From the NCBI RefSeq assembly GCF_004137345.1, contig NZ_SDWV01000004.1, forward strand, positions 186,001 to 250,000: a DNA stretch of 64,000 nt, given 5' to 3'. Positions 25,451 to 37,155 of the stretch are shown one piece after another. The translations under genes were made by a program, and so were the position numbers. The notes under the pieces are model-generated. The model was not told where the DNA came from, searched no databases, and was given only the letters and a program-made list of their open reading frames with translations. The DNA is from Nocardioides zhouii (GTDB lineage Bacteria; Actinomycetota; Actinomycetes; Propionibacteriales; Nocardioidaceae). Every line of letters begins with the position of its first letter. The stretch's first letter is position 1.

Positions 25451-25742
25451 GCAAGCACCTCATCCCTCCCACTGCTGGATTCAGACCGCAAGTCAGGCAC
25501 ACGGGCCACCGCGCTCCTGCTCTGACGTTAGGCGCAGGCATCAGGCGCCGTCAGGGGACAACGACCTCTGCGGTAGGGCTGCTTGGCACTAGAGGAGCGC
25601 ACGCAACGCGTGGTGATCTGGGCAGCACGACCCTGCGCAGTTGGATCAGGCATTCCCGCAGCTCGAAGTTACGCCTCTGGACTTCGTGACATGCACGGCC
25701 AACGGATTCCGGTGCGAGTCTTCATCCGACACGGGTGGCAGG

Positions 25743-28700
25743 TCAGCGGTGGATCGAGCTCTCAGCCGGTGCAGCAAGATCGACCACGCGGTCTACGAGA
25801 TCCAGACCGACGGTTCCGTGGGTGATCCACAGGACCGAGCGGTCGCGCTCGCCGGTGAGGATCTCCTGCGCGAGCTCGGTCGCGGTCGCGCTGTCGAGGT
25901 GCGCGGCTGGTTCGTCGAGGACGAGCACCGGCTGGTCGGCCAGCAGGGACCGCGCGATCCCGATCCGCGCCCGCTCGCCACCCGACACCGCAGCGTGACC
26001 GTCGCCGAGCCAGGTGTGCACGCCCTCAGGGAGGTCGTCGAGCCAGTCACCGAGCCGGGCTCGGCGCAGGGCCGTCTCGACCTCCACGTCGGTGGCGCCG
26101 GGCCGTGCCAGGCGTACGTTCTCCACGAGTGTGGTCCCGAAGACGTGGGGGTGGTCGTCCACGAGGCCGGTCGTCCTCCGCACGTCGGCCAGGCTCATGG
26201 ACCGGGTGTCACATCTGCCGAGCATGACCTTCCCGCTCGACGGGTCGAGGAAGCGGAGCAGCAGGGCTGCGAGGGTGGACTTTCCCACGCCCGACGGACC
26301 GACCACTGCGACCCGCTCGCCCGGGGCGAGGTGCACGGACAGCTCCGCCGTGAGGCTGTCTCCCGTCGCCCACCGGGCCTGCACGCGGTCGACGTCGACC
26401 TCGTGCCCGACAGGCCTGCCGATGGCCACGGTGTCCCGGACGGCGGGCGCGGTCCGTTCGAGCGCGCGCAGCCGGCTCTCGGCGGCGGCCGTCCGCACGG
26501 AGAGCGCGCCCGCGTCCGTCAGCGGCAGCGTCACATCCGCCAGGGCGAGGGGCAGCAGCACCAGCAGGGCCATCATCGGACCCGTCACCGATCCGCCCGC
26601 GACCGCCGATGACGCAAGGGTCGCCATGACAGCCATGGCGACCCCAGTGGTGAGCAGCACGACGGCTCGCGCACCGCCCGTCCAGCTGGCGGCTCCGCTG
26701 CCCGCACGACCGAGGGCTCGACCGGTGCGGGCGATGCGGTCCGTGGCGCGTCCCGCGGCCTGCCACATCAACAGCTCCTCGGCGACCTGCACGGACTCGA
26801 GCACCTCGGTCGACAGCCGCGACCGCAGGTCCACCAGCATCCGCTCGGCCCGGCGCGCCCCCCAACGGGGACCGAGGTAGCCCGCCGAGCCGGCGATCGC
26901 GCAGCAGGCGAGAACGACGGCGCCCGCCACCGGCAGGACCAGCGCGGCGACCAGCGAGGCGACGGCAGCCACCAGGACGAACTGGCGTACCGGCATCCGT
27001 ACCCGCAGCTGCCGGTCAACGACGCTGTCGACGTCGTCCACCACGGAGCTCAGCACGTCGCCGCGACGTCGACCCAACCGAGCCGGCACCAGCGGGACCA
27101 GGGCGTCGTACACCTCCACCCGGCGACGGCCGAGCAGCCGCAGCGCGGCGTCGTGCGAGCGCAGCCGCTCGACGTAGCGCAGGACGGGCCTGGCCAGGCC
27201 GAAGGCGCGTACGCCGACGACCGCGAGCAGCAGCGTCAGCACGGGCGGGTGGGTGGAGGCCTGGACGATCAGCCAACCGGCGGTGGCCGTGAGCGCAACG
27301 CCGGACATCGACGCGAGGGCGCCGATGACCGTGCTGATGACGAATCCCTCTGCCGCGTGGTCCGCGATGGACTCGGCAGGCGCGTCCTCGATCCGGATGG
27401 CAGCCGTGGACGTGGTGACCGAGTCCCGTGTGGACCGCGTCCGGGGCGAGCTCGCCGTCGGTCGGAGGTCGAGCCGTCGGTCGGCGAGTGCGACCAGCAT
27501 GGGGCGGTGCGCCACGACGATCACGGAGCTACGGCGCCCGAGCTCGAGGATCACGTCGGCGATCACGCGCTCGGTGAGCTCGTCGAGGTGCGCCGTGGGC
27601 TCGTCGAGCAGGACCCATGGTCGGTCCGCGAGCACGATCCTCGCGAGCGCCAGCCGGGCGCGCTCGCCGGCCGAGAGGGTGGTGCCGTCCTCGCCCAGTG
27701 GCTCGTCGATCCCGCGGGGCAGCTCGTGGATCCGCACCTCGAGCGCGACCTCGCGCAGCGCCATCCACAGGGCTGCCTCGGTCGCGTCCGGGCGGGCGAG
27801 CCGCAGGTTGTCGGCGATGGTGCCTGCCACGAACTGCGGCTGCTGGGGAAGCCAGGCGACCTGTGCCTGCCATGACCTGCCGCCCGTTGGCGACCCGTGG
27901 GAGGTCACGGTGCCGTCCGTGGCGGGCACGAGCCCGGCCAGCACTGCGAGCAGGGTGGACTTGCCACACCCCGACGGGCCGGTCACCGCCGTCACTCCGC
28001 GTGCCGGGATCCGTGCGTCGACGGGACCCAGTGCCGGCACGGTGCGCTCGGCGTACGTCACGGTGAGACCGACCAGCACCAGCGGCGCGCCGGGCTCGGC
28101 CGGGGCGTCGAGGTCGCCGTAGCCGTCGACCGACATCAACCGGTCCGCGGCCTCGAACGTGGCGGCTCCCTCGGCCGCGGCGTGGAACTCCGCACCGACC
28201 CGGCGCAGCGGCCAGTACGCCTCGGGCGCGAGCAGCAGTACGACGAGCGCAGTGCCGAGCTCCAGCGAGCCCTGCGCGAGCCGGACCCCCACCGTCACCG
28301 CGACGAGCGCGACCGACAAGGTCGCGACCAGCTCCAGTACGGCCGAGGACGCGAAGGCGATGCGCAGGGTCCGCAGCGAGGCGACTCGGTAGCGGTCGGT
28401 GACTTCGGCGATGCGGCTCGACTGCACCCGCTCCCGACGGTGGGCCACCAGTGTCGGCAGTCCACGCACGACGTCGACGAAGTGCCCGGACAGCGCTTCC
28501 ATCGCGCGCCACTGCTCGGCTGCGCGGTCACGCGTGGCGAGTCCGACGAGCGCACCGAAGACCGGGACGAGGGGAAGTGTCGCGAGGACGATGACCGCGC
28601 TGAGCAGGTCCTGCGTCGCCATCGCGACCACCGCCAGCGGTGGCAGCACCGCGGCCAGCACGAGCGCTGGCACGTAGCGGGTGAGATAGGGCTCGCACGC

Positions 28701-29054
28701 AGAGACACCGCGGGTGACCAGGACGGTGACCTCTCCGCTGCTGCCCGAGCGGGGGCGGTGCACGGCGGCTGCCACGAGGTCGCTGCGCAGGGAGGTGCCC
28801 ACGGCCGCAGCGGCACGGGCAGCCAGCCAGTCGCCCGCCGCTCCGACGAGTCCGCGCCCCAGCAGTACCGCGACGACTCCCAGCCCCCACTGGGGCACGT
28901 GGTCCCCGTCGAGGGCCGCGACGATCAGCCCGGCGACCACCCACGCCTGCGCGATGACCAGCAGGCCCGACACCAGACCGGCCGTAGCGACACCGACCAA
29001 TGGCCGCCGCCCGGGAGCGAGCCGGGCGCGGACGCGGGGGTCGCCCGGCCTCAC
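25743..29054 (-). CDS. cydDC: CydDC fused ABC exporter for cytochrome bd assembly
   Basis: An 1103-residue fusion of two ABC half-transporters, the form common in actinobacteria. The CydD half has membrane helices at about residues 15-300, Walker A GPSGCGKST near 361, signature LSAGERARL and Walker B WVLLDEPTAHLD. A linker around 500-545 leads to the CydC half, with Walker A GPSGVGKST near 921, signature VSGGERARIGIAR and VLVLDEPAAHLD. It exports glutathione/cysteine-type thiols in E. coli and is needed for cytochrome bd assembly. GTG at 29054 overlaps the cydB stop (GTGA). Both ATPase sites look intact. Confidence 0.93.
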   Translation of the reverse strand: MRPGDPRVRARLAPGRRPLVGVATAGLVSGLLVIAQAWVVAGLIVAALDGDHVPQWGLGVVAVLLGRGLVGAAGDWLAARAAAAVGTSLRSDLVAAAVHRPRSGSSGEVTVLVTRGVSACEPYLTRYVPALVLAAVLPPLAVVAMATQDLLSAVIVLATLPLVPVFGALVGLATRDRAAEQWRAMEALSGHFVDVVRGLPTLVAHRRERVQSSRIAEVTDRYRVASLRTLRIAFASSAVLELVATLSVALVAVTVGVRLAQGSLELGTALVVLLLAPEAYWPLRRVGAEFHAAAEGAATFEAADRLMSVDGYGDLDAPAEPGAPLVLVGLTVTYAERTVPALGPVDARIPARGVTAVTGPSGCGKSTLLAVLAGLVPATDGTVTSHGSPTGGRSWQAQVAWLPQQPQFVAGTIADNLRLARPDATEAALWMALREVALEVRIHELPRGIDEPLGEDGTTLSAGERARLALARIVLADRPWVLLDEPTAHLDELTERVIADVILELGRRSSVIVVAHRPMLVALADRRLDLRPTASSPRTRSTRDSVTTSTAAIRIEDAPAESIADHAAEGFVISTVIGALASMSGVALTATAGWLIVQASTHPPVLTLLLAVVGVRAFGLARPVLRYVERLRSHDAALRLLGRRRVEVYDALVPLVPARLGRRRGDVLSSVVDDVDSVVDRQLRVRMPVRQFVLVAAVASLVAALVLPVAGAVVLACCAIAGSAGYLGPRWGARRAERMLVDLRSRLSTEVLESVQVAEELLMWQAAGRATDRIARTGRALGRAGSGAASWTGGARAVVLLTTGVAMAVMATLASSAVAGGSVTGPMMALLVLLPLALADVTLPLTDAGALSVRTAAAESRLRALERTAPAVRDTVAIGRPVGHEVDVDRVQARWATGDSLTAELSVHLAPGERVAVVGPSGVGKSTLAALLLRFLDPSSGKVMLGRCDTRSMSLADVRRTTGLVDDHPHVFGTTLVENVRLARPGATDVEVETALRRARLGDWLDDLPEGVHTWLGDGHAAVSGGERARIGIARSLLADQPVLVLDEPAAHLDSATATELAQEILTGERDRSVLWITHGTVGLDLVDRVVDLAAPAESSIHR

Positions 29055-30064
29055 CGTTCGGCGCCGACGGCCGCCGGGATGTGGTGGACGGCGATCCGCT
29101 TGCGGAACACCCAGTAGGTCCACCCCTGGTAGGCGAGGACGAGCGGCGTGAAGATGACCGCGACGACCGTCATGATCCTGAGGGTGTACGCCGTGGCCGC
29201 CGCGTTCGTCGTCGTCAGGCTGGTCCCGCTGGTGAGCGTCGTCGGCATCACGTCGGGAAACAGGGCCAGGAACAGGCCGGCCACCCCGAGTCCGATCGCG
29301 ACGAAGGTGCCCAGGAACGCCCATCCCTCACGCCCCTGCGTCGCGACCGCCAGCCCCGCGAGGAGTGCGGCTGCCGCGCCCGCAAAGGCGACCGCAGAGG
29401 CGACGCTTCCGGTCTCGAGCTGCGTCCAGCCGAGGAAGAGCACCGCGGCGACCGCCGCCGCGGCCCCCACCGGCAGGGCCAGCGCTCGCGCCCGGTGCCG
29501 GATCTCGCCGTCGGTCTTCAGCGCGATGAACAGCGCGCCGTGGGTGAGGAACAGCAGGAGCGTCATCGCGCCGCCGAGCAGCGCGTAGGGGTTCAGGAGG
29601 TTGAAGAAGCCACCCACGTACTCCAGGTCGGAGTCGATCGGGACACCGCGCAGGATGTTGGCGAACGCCACTCCCCACAACACCGATGGCAGCAGCGACC
29701 CGACGATGATGGCCGCGTCCCAGCGACGGCGCCACTGGTCGTCGTCCCGCTTGGCCCGGTACTCGAATGCCACGCCGCGGACGATGAGGGCGACCAGGAT
29801 GAGCAGCAGCGGCAGGTAGAAGCCGCTGAAAAGCGTGGCGTACCACTCGGGGAACGCAGCGAAGGTCGCTCCCCCGGCCACCAGCAGCCACACCTCGTTG
29901 CCGTCCCAGACGGGTCCGATCGTGTTGATCATGACGCGGCGCTCGGTGTCGTCGCGAGCCAGCACCGGTAGGAGCATCCCGACGCCGAAGTCGAATCCTT
30001 CCAGGGTGAAGTAGCCGATCCAAAGGACGGCGATCAGGATGAACCAGATGGTCGTGAGCTCCAC
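29051..30064 (-). CDS. cydB: Cytochrome bd ubiquinol/menaquinol oxidase subunit II
   Basis: A 337-residue membrane subunit with eight or more helices. The N-terminal WFILIAVLWIGYFTLEGFDFGVGMLLP and the following IGPVWDGNEVWLLVAGGATFAAFP are diagnostic. It pairs with CydA to form the high-affinity terminal oxidase that works at low oxygen. It starts 17 bp after the cydA stop and its own stop overlaps cydDC, so cydA-cydB-cydDC is one operon. Confidence 0.95.
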   Translation of the reverse strand: MELTTIWFILIAVLWIGYFTLEGFDFGVGMLLPVLARDDTERRVMINTIGPVWDGNEVWLLVAGGATFAAFPEWYATLFSGFYLPLLLILVALIVRGVAFEYRAKRDDDQWRRRWDAAIIVGSLLPSVLWGVAFANILRGVPIDSDLEYVGGFFNLLNPYALLGGAMTLLLFLTHGALFIALKTDGEIRHRARALALPVGAAAAVAAVLFLGWTQLETGSVASAVAFAGAAAALLAGLAVATQGREGWAFLGTFVAIGLGVAGLFLALFPDVMPTTLTSGTSLTTTNAAATAYTLRIMTVVAVIFTPLVLAYQGWTYWVFRKRIAVHHIPAAVGAER

Positions 30065-30081
30065 GGGTCTCTCGTCTCGGG

Positions 30082-31542
30082 TCAGTAGGCGAACGCGAGC
30101 GGGCGGTCGTTGCCGGGCTCGTCGACGTCGGGGTGGGGGTCGGGCACCGGGTCGGCACCTCGTGCGATGTAGGTCAGGAGGAGGCGCACCTCGATCACGG
30201 CGAGCACGCCGTACAGCGCGGTCAGCACGATCAGCGAGGTCAGCACCTCACCGGCACTGACGCCCGGCGAGACCGCCCGATCGGTCGTCATGAGCCCGAA
30301 GACGGCCCACGGCTGCCGGCCGAGCTCGGTGAAGATCCATCCGAAGGAGTTGGCGAACAGAGGCATGAAGGGCAACGCCATCGCCACCCACACGGTCCGC
30401 CGGCCGGCCGGCGACCGCCCGGCCCGGGTGATCCACAGGATCCAGGCCGCGATGAGGGTCGCGAGGATCCCGAGCCCGATCATCAGGCGGAAGGTCCAGT
30501 AGGTGACGGGGATGATCGGGGTGTAGCCGTCCTCGGAGTAGTAGGCCGCACCGGGGTCCTGGCCATACGTCTCCTCGTACTGAGCCCTGAGGTCGTTGAT
30601 GCCCTGCACCTCGCCCTGGGGGTCACCGGTGGCGAGGAAGGACAGCAGCCCGGGAACGGTGACGGAGAAGGTCTCCTTCTCGCCGTCCAGGGTGCCGAGG
30701 GTGAACAGCGAGAAGTCCGCCGGCGCCTCGGTGTCGTAGAGCGCCTCGGCGGCCGCCATCTTCATCGGCTGCACGTCGGTCATGATCTTGCCCTGGAAGT
30801 CTCCGGTGATCGCCACGCCGATGCCCGACACCAGCACGATCGCCGCGCCGGTGCGCACCGCCAGGCGGTACATCGACCGATCCCCCTCGGAGGAACGTCG
30901 GCCCAGCTGCCACATCGCGACACCGACGACGAACGCCGCGCCGGTCATGTACGCCGCCAGCACCACGTGCGGGAACGTCACGAGCTGCACCTTGTTGAGC
31001 AGCACCGCCGCGAAGTCGTTCATCTCGGCGCGACCCGTGTCGGGGTTGTAGGCGAAGCCGACCGGGTTCTGCATCCACGAGTTGGCCGCGAGGATGAAGT
31101 AGGCGGACAACAACGTGCCGACGTGCACGAGCACCATGCACGCCGCGTGCAGCTTCGCCGGCAACCGGTCCCAGCCGAAGATCCACAGGCCGAGGAAGGT
31201 GGACTCGAGGAAGAAGGCCAGCAGCCCCTCGACAGCGAGCGGTGCCCCGAACACGTCCCCGACGAAGCGGGAGTAGTCGCTCCAGTTCATCCCGAACTGG
31301 AACTCCTGGACGATGCCGGTCACCACGCCGATGGCGAAGTTGATGAGGAAGAGCTTGCCGAAGAACTTCGTCAGCCGGAGCCACTGCTCGTTGCGGGTGC
31401 GGACCCACGTGATCTCGTAGCCGGCGATGATGGCCGATAGCCCGATCGTGATCGGGACGAACAAGAAGTGGTACACGGTGACGATGGCGAACTGCCACCG
31501 GGCGATGTCGGTCGGGTCCACGATCCGGTCTCCTGTCGGCAC
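30082..31542 (-). CDS. cydA: Cytochrome bd oxidase subunit I
   Basis: A 486-residue heme subunit. His25 in YHFLFVP and His192 in FPHVVLA match the two histidine heme ligands; ELGRQPW near the C-terminal third is the usual signature after the Met ligand region. The quinol (Q) loop is of the short type. It provides oxygen reduction at nanomolar oxygen without proton pumping. The 65-100 bp upstream contain two DosR-box-like palindromes, one of them perfect, so the operon is probably induced by hypoxia. Confidence 0.95.
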   Translation of the reverse strand: MPTGDRIVDPTDIARWQFAIVTVYHFLFVPITIGLSAIIAGYEITWVRTRNEQWLRLTKFFGKLFLINFAIGVVTGIVQEFQFGMNWSDYSRFVGDVFGAPLAVEGLLAFFLESTFLGLWIFGWDRLPAKLHAACMVLVHVGTLLSAYFILAANSWMQNPVGFAYNPDTGRAEMNDFAAVLLNKVQLVTFPHVVLAAYMTGAAFVVGVAMWQLGRRSSEGDRSMYRLAVRTGAAIVLVSGIGVAITGDFQGKIMTDVQPMKMAAAEALYDTEAPADFSLFTLGTLDGEKETFSVTVPGLLSFLATGDPQGEVQGINDLRAQYEETYGQDPGAAYYSEDGYTPIIPVTYWTFRLMIGLGILATLIAAWILWITRAGRSPAGRRTVWVAMALPFMPLFANSFGWIFTELGRQPWAVFGLMTTDRAVSPGVSAGEVLTSLIVLTALYGVLAVIEVRLLLTYIARGADPVPDPHPDVDEPGNDRPLAFAY

Positions 31543-31607
31543 ATCTGTCCTCGGCCACGGACGCCCGCGGCCGCTTCCACGCTAGGGATCGCCCGCGGGG
31601 CGCAGCA

Positions 31608-31643
31608 CGGTCCAAGTTCCCCTCCCGACGGGACCTTGGTCCC
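31608..31643. promoter_or_regulatory. Tandem DosR-like boxes upstream of cydA
   Basis: GGGAC-CTTG-GTCCC at 31630-31643 is a perfect match to the half-sites of the DosR box core. A weaker site CGGTC-CAAG-TTCCC at 31608-31621 lies 22 bp away (two helical turns). They are 66-101 bp before the cydA start. Confidence 0.65.
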
Positions 31644-31658
31644 GTCCTGGGGCGTCGG

Positions 31659-32672
31659 TCAGGGCCTGGGCGTGGATCCTCCGACGAGGCGGGTGAGGTC
31701 GGCGAGGCGGCACGTGTAGCCCCACTCGTTGTCGTACCAGCCGAAGACCTTCACGAAGCGGCCCGACGCCTGGGTGAGGCCGGAGTCGAAGACGCACGAC
31801 GCCCCGTCCCCGATGACGTCGGTCGAGACGAACGGGCCGTCCTCGTAGCGGAGCAGGCCGGCAAGAGGACCGGACGCGGCCGCCGCAGCGAAGGCCGCGT
31901 TGACCTCCTCCGCGGTGACGTCGCGCTCGAGGAGAACTCCGAGGTCGACGAGCGACCCGTCGACCACGGGCACCCGCAGAGCCACTCCGTCGAGGCGTCC
32001 GGCGATCTCGGGCAGGACCTCCCCCACCGCCTTCGCCGCACCGGTCGTGGTCGGGACGATGTTGACGGCGGCCGAGCGGGCGCGACGGGCGTCCTTGTGC
32101 GGGCCGTCGAGGAGGTTCTGGTCGCCGGTGTAGGCGTGCACCGTGGTCATGAATCCCTGCTGGATGCCGAACGCGTCGTGCAGGACCTTGACCATCGGCG
32201 CCACACAGTTGGTGGTGCAGGAGGCGTTGGAGACGACCAGGTGCGCGGCAGCGTCGTACGTCGTGTCGTTGACCCCCATCACGATGGTGGCGTCCACGGA
32301 CTTGCCGGGAGCGGAGATGACTACCCGCTGGGCTCCGGCGCGCAAGTGACCGGCAGCCGTGTCGCGCGTCCGGAACTTACCGGTGCACTCCACGGCCACC
32401 TCGACGTTCTCGCTGGCCCAGGGCAGCTGCTCGGGGTCGCGACACGACGAGACGGCGATCTTGCGCCCGTCGACGACAAGCACGTCGCCGTCCACCTCGA
32501 TCTCGCCTGGGAAGCGGCCGAAGGTGCTGTCACGACGCAGCAGGTTGGCCATGGTCGCGACGTCCATGACGTCGTTCACCGCCACGACCTCGAGGTCGTC
32601 CGTCTGTGCGGCACGGCGCAGTAGGGCACGTCCCACACGTCCCATGCCGTTGATGCCGATCCGGATGCTCAT
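31659..32672 (-). CDS. gap: Glyceraldehyde-3-phosphate dehydrogenase
   Basis: A 337-residue glycolytic enzyme. N-terminal Rossmann motif INGMGRVGRALLR, the catalytic cysteine in SNASCTTNCVAPMVKV, and substrate residues in TTVHAYTGDQNLLDGPHKD and WYDNEWGY are all present. ATG at 32672 is used; longer starts are not family-like. GRVGR and the acidic residues after the first strand suggest NAD use, but this is not decisive. Placed inside the hypoxia island with its own box-like site upstream, it may be a second, anaerobic-phase copy. Confidence 0.93.
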   Translation of the reverse strand: MSIRIGINGMGRVGRALLRRAAQTDDLEVVAVNDVMDVATMANLLRRDSTFGRFPGEIEVDGDVLVVDGRKIAVSSCRDPEQLPWASENVEVAVECTGKFRTRDTAAGHLRAGAQRVVISAPGKSVDATIVMGVNDTTYDAAAHLVVSNASCTTNCVAPMVKVLHDAFGIQQGFMTTVHAYTGDQNLLDGPHKDARRARSAAVNIVPTTTGAAKAVGEVLPEIAGRLDGVALRVPVVDGSLVDLGVLLERDVTAEEVNAAFAAAAASGPLAGLLRYEDGPFVSTDVIGDGASCVFDSGLTQASGRFVKVFGWYDNEWGYTCRLADLTRLVGGSTPRP

Positions 32673-32745
32673 CGCGGTGCCTTCCCGGGCCGCCGCGGTC
32701 GCGCGGCCTCGACCCCACGCTGGTAGGCGCAGCGACATCACCACA

Positions 32746-32759
32746 GGGCCAAAGGTCAC
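32746..32759. promoter_or_regulatory. DosR-like box upstream of gap
   Basis: GGGCC-AAAG-GTCAC, two mismatches to GGGAC-N4-GTCCC, 74 bp before the gap start. Confidence 0.4.
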
Positions 32760-32838
32760 CCGTCGTACGGGTCCTGGTGCAAGACCAGCCCGCACTGGTG
32801 GTCCCTCGGGGACAAACTGTCGCGAACCCGCGAGTTCA

Positions 32839-33777
32839 CTAAAGTGCGGAGCCGGCCATCTCGGGCTCGACGTCGGGGATCACTGGCACGAGTGTGGCCG
32901 GCACGACCCGGACCGGGCAGTGCGCGTGCAGCAACACCGTGCGTGCGGTGGACCCCAGGTGCGCCGCGGCTGGGAAGCCATGTGCTCTGCGCACGATGAT
33001 CAGCTCGTCGGCGCCCTCCGACGCCGCCACGAGTGCGTGCGCCGGATGGTCGTGCACGATCCGGAGCTCCACGTCGACGTCCGGGTGGCTACGTCGCCAC
33101 GGAGCGACGTGCTCCTCGACCGCCTTCGACTCACGCTCGGACCATTCGGCGAGGGTGCCCGGGTCGGACACGATGATGTCGTCGTACGCCGAGGGGAACC
33201 GCCACGCATGCAGGACGACGAGCCGACTGCCGCGCCGTCGGGCGACCTCGAACGCCTCTGCCATCAGGGCATCGGACAGGTCGGCCGCCTTGACCGCCAC
33301 CAGGACGGTTCCCGTCTCACCTTCGTCCCGCCACGTCTCTGGCACGGACACGACCGGGACGGCCGCACGCGCGGCGACACCGGTGGACACGTTGCCGGTG
33401 AGGAGCCGGCTCGACACGGCACGCCGGTCGCTACCGACGACGATCGCGAAGGCGTGCTCTCCGCCTTCCGTGAGTGTCCTCACCGCTCCCCCGCGCTTCA
33501 GGTGCGTCTCCACGACACCGGCGGAGGACGAGGTGTCGACCTCGCGGAGCGTCGACTCGAGTGTTGCGCGGCCGGCGGCCGTGAAGTCCTCGGGGACGAT
33601 GTGATGCATGCCGGCCATCGGGACGTAGTCGTGGACGACGTGGATGACGTCCACCTTGCCACCGCTGCTGGCGGCCTCCTTGATGGCATACCGCAGCGCC
33701 GCGGCGCTGCCCGGTGTGCCGTCGACACCGACCACCAGGTCGCGGGTTCGGTGGGTGGCACGGTTCGCGTTCGACAT
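32839..33777 (-). CDS. Universal stress protein, two UspA domains
   Basis: A 312-residue tandem-domain universal stress protein. Domain 1 (about 12-155) opens LVVGVDGTPGSAAALRYA and domain 2 (about 165-300) opens VLVAVKAADLSDALMAEAFEVARRR. The ATP-binding loop G-2x-G-9x-G(S/T) is only partly kept in each: VVGSDRRAVSSRLLTGNVSTGVA in the first, IIVRRAHG...GSTARTVL in the second, so ATP binding is uncertain. ATG at 33777 has GGAGG 8 bp upstream. A DosR-like box lies 89 bp upstream. Tandem USPs of this type are core DosR-regulon members in mycobacteria. Confidence 0.9.
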   Translation of the reverse strand: MSNANRATHRTRDLVVGVDGTPGSAAALRYAIKEAASSGGKVDVIHVVHDYVPMAGMHHIVPEDFTAAGRATLESTLREVDTSSSAGVVETHLKRGGAVRTLTEGGEHAFAIVVGSDRRAVSSRLLTGNVSTGVAARAAVPVVSVPETWRDEGETGTVLVAVKAADLSDALMAEAFEVARRRGSRLVVLHAWRFPSAYDDIIVSDPGTLAEWSERESKAVEEHVAPWRRSHPDVDVELRIVHDHPAHALVAASEGADELIIVRRAHGFPAAAHLGSTARTVLLHAHCPVRVVPATLVPVIPDVEPEMAGSAL

Positions 33778-33865
33778 GGTCGGTACCTCCTGAGTGGGAT
33801 GTGCTGGCACCACCAGACTCCGGCGCACTGGCGCCGGGCGACAGGGCCGGACGGACGTCAGGCGC

Positions 33866-33879
33866 GGGACGAACGGCCC
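33866..33879. promoter_or_regulatory. DosR-like box upstream of the USP gene
   Basis: GGGAC-GAAC-GGCCC, one mismatch to the GGGAC-N4-GTCCC core, 89 bp before the start at 33777. Confidence 0.55.
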
Positions 33880-33971
33880 GGCTCAGTGCGCAGCGTCCCT
33901 CGTGTGGCCAGGTCAACACCGCGACTGCCCGACCAGGAAGGAGACCGTGGCCAGGCCACTCATCACGCGAG

Positions 33972-35276
33972 TCAACGACCGCCGCCAGTCCTGGAGCCAG
34001 CCAGGGACCACCACGCTGCATCGATCCCCTCAACCAGCACGTCGAGATCGGCGACGTCGAGATCGCTGGTGATCCCGAAGGTCAGCTCACCGCAGTAGCT
34101 GAACATGGCGACCCCGATGCGAATGCGGTCGGCGATCGGCACGTACGGCAACATCTGCTCGACCTCACGGCCCAGGCACGAAAGCGGCTGCTGCGGGCCG
34201 GGCACGTTGGTGGTGACGGTGGACAGGTGGTGGTGAGGGAGCCGCAGGGCCAGCCTGGTTGCAGTCTCGACCAGCGGGTAGGGGACGGCGCTGAGCAGCT
34301 GTTGGGCCACCACGCCTGCCTCTGGCTCGCGGTCGCGTCGCAGCCGGTCCACCAGGTCGTGGATCGCGCGGACCCGCTCGACAGGGTCGTCGAGCTCGAC
34401 CGGAAGGTCAGCGAGTAGTAGCGTCACTCGGTTGTCCGGTCCGTCGACCAACGCTCCGTCCCAGGCTGATACGGGCACCAGGGACCGGATCGCCCTGGAG
34501 TGTGGCTCGATGCCCCGGTGCACGAGTAGTGCGCGGAACCCGCCGGTCACCGCTGCGAGAGCCACGTCGTTGACCGTGACGTGCATGTCGCGACGAACCT
34601 CGCGGACTGATGCCAGTGGCACGCCGGTCCACGCGTAGCGCCGTCCCTCTCCGATCAGGCCCGTCACCGACGGTCCGTGGACCGGGACCAGCGCCGGGAG
34701 GAAGGCCGAACCACCGCGTCCCGCGACCCAGGCCGCTCCAGCAGCCCTGCGCAGCCGGGACCTCGGGACCCTTCGCACCCCGACGGCCGTGGCCGCTGTC
34801 TCGTGCGGGACGTCATAGACCACACGCAGAAGTGCCGTGCCGGACACTCCGTCGGCCAGAGCATGGTGGACGCGACACAACAGTCCCCACCGGCCGCCGG
34901 CCAGCCCGTCGCACAGCGTGATGTCCCAGAGCGGACGATCCCGGTCCATCCGCGCCGCCATGGCTCGGCCCACGAGCTCGGCAACGTCGCCCCGCTCACC
35001 CGGAGTTGTGACCTCTGCCTTGCGCACGTGGAGGCGGACGTCGAGGGCCGGGTCGTCCTCCCACCTGGGCGGCCGCAGCTCGAGCGCGGTACGCCGGATC
35101 CGCTGGCGGTAGCGGGGAGCCAACGCGAGCCGCTGCTCCACCAGCCGTCGGAGCTCGTCCAACGACGGCGCGGGCCCGGCCAGCACGGCGAACGACCCGA
35201 TCACCAGCGACACGTGCGGGTCGACGTCCTCGGCGGACAGGAAGGCAGCAGACAGAGCGCTCAGATGGTCTGACAT
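33972..35276 (-). CDS. Wax ester synthase/diacylglycerol acyltransferase (WS/DGAT)
   Basis: A 434-residue acyltransferase that makes triacylglycerol or wax esters from acyl-CoA. The catalytic HHxxxDG motif is HHALADG at residues 137-143. Other family marks are PLWDITLCDGL, NDVALAAVTGGFRALL, NVPGP and the closing GITSDLDV. In mycobacteria the related Tgs1 is DosR-induced and stores fat during dormancy. It starts 33 bp after the fadD stop and so ends a DUF4342-fadD-DGAT operon; the broken fadD may affect its supply of acyl-CoA. Confidence 0.92.
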   Translation of the reverse strand: MSDHLSALSAAFLSAEDVDPHVSLVIGSFAVLAGPAPSLDELRRLVEQRLALAPRYRQRIRRTALELRPPRWEDDPALDVRLHVRKAEVTTPGERGDVAELVGRAMAARMDRDRPLWDITLCDGLAGGRWGLLCRVHHALADGVSGTALLRVVYDVPHETAATAVGVRRVPRSRLRRAAGAAWVAGRGGSAFLPALVPVHGPSVTGLIGEGRRYAWTGVPLASVREVRRDMHVTVNDVALAAVTGGFRALLVHRGIEPHSRAIRSLVPVSAWDGALVDGPDNRVTLLLADLPVELDDPVERVRAIHDLVDRLRRDREPEAGVVAQQLLSAVPYPLVETATRLALRLPHHHLSTVTTNVPGPQQPLSCLGREVEQMLPYVPIADRIRIGVAMFSYCGELTFGITSDLDVADLDVLVEGIDAAWWSLAGSRTGGGR

Positions 35277-35309
35277 CGTTCTCCTCGCCAGGTGAATTCC
35301 GGATCGCCG

Positions 35310-37139
<1,830 letters not shown>

Positions 37140-37155
37140 GCTGCTCCCTGGTGGA

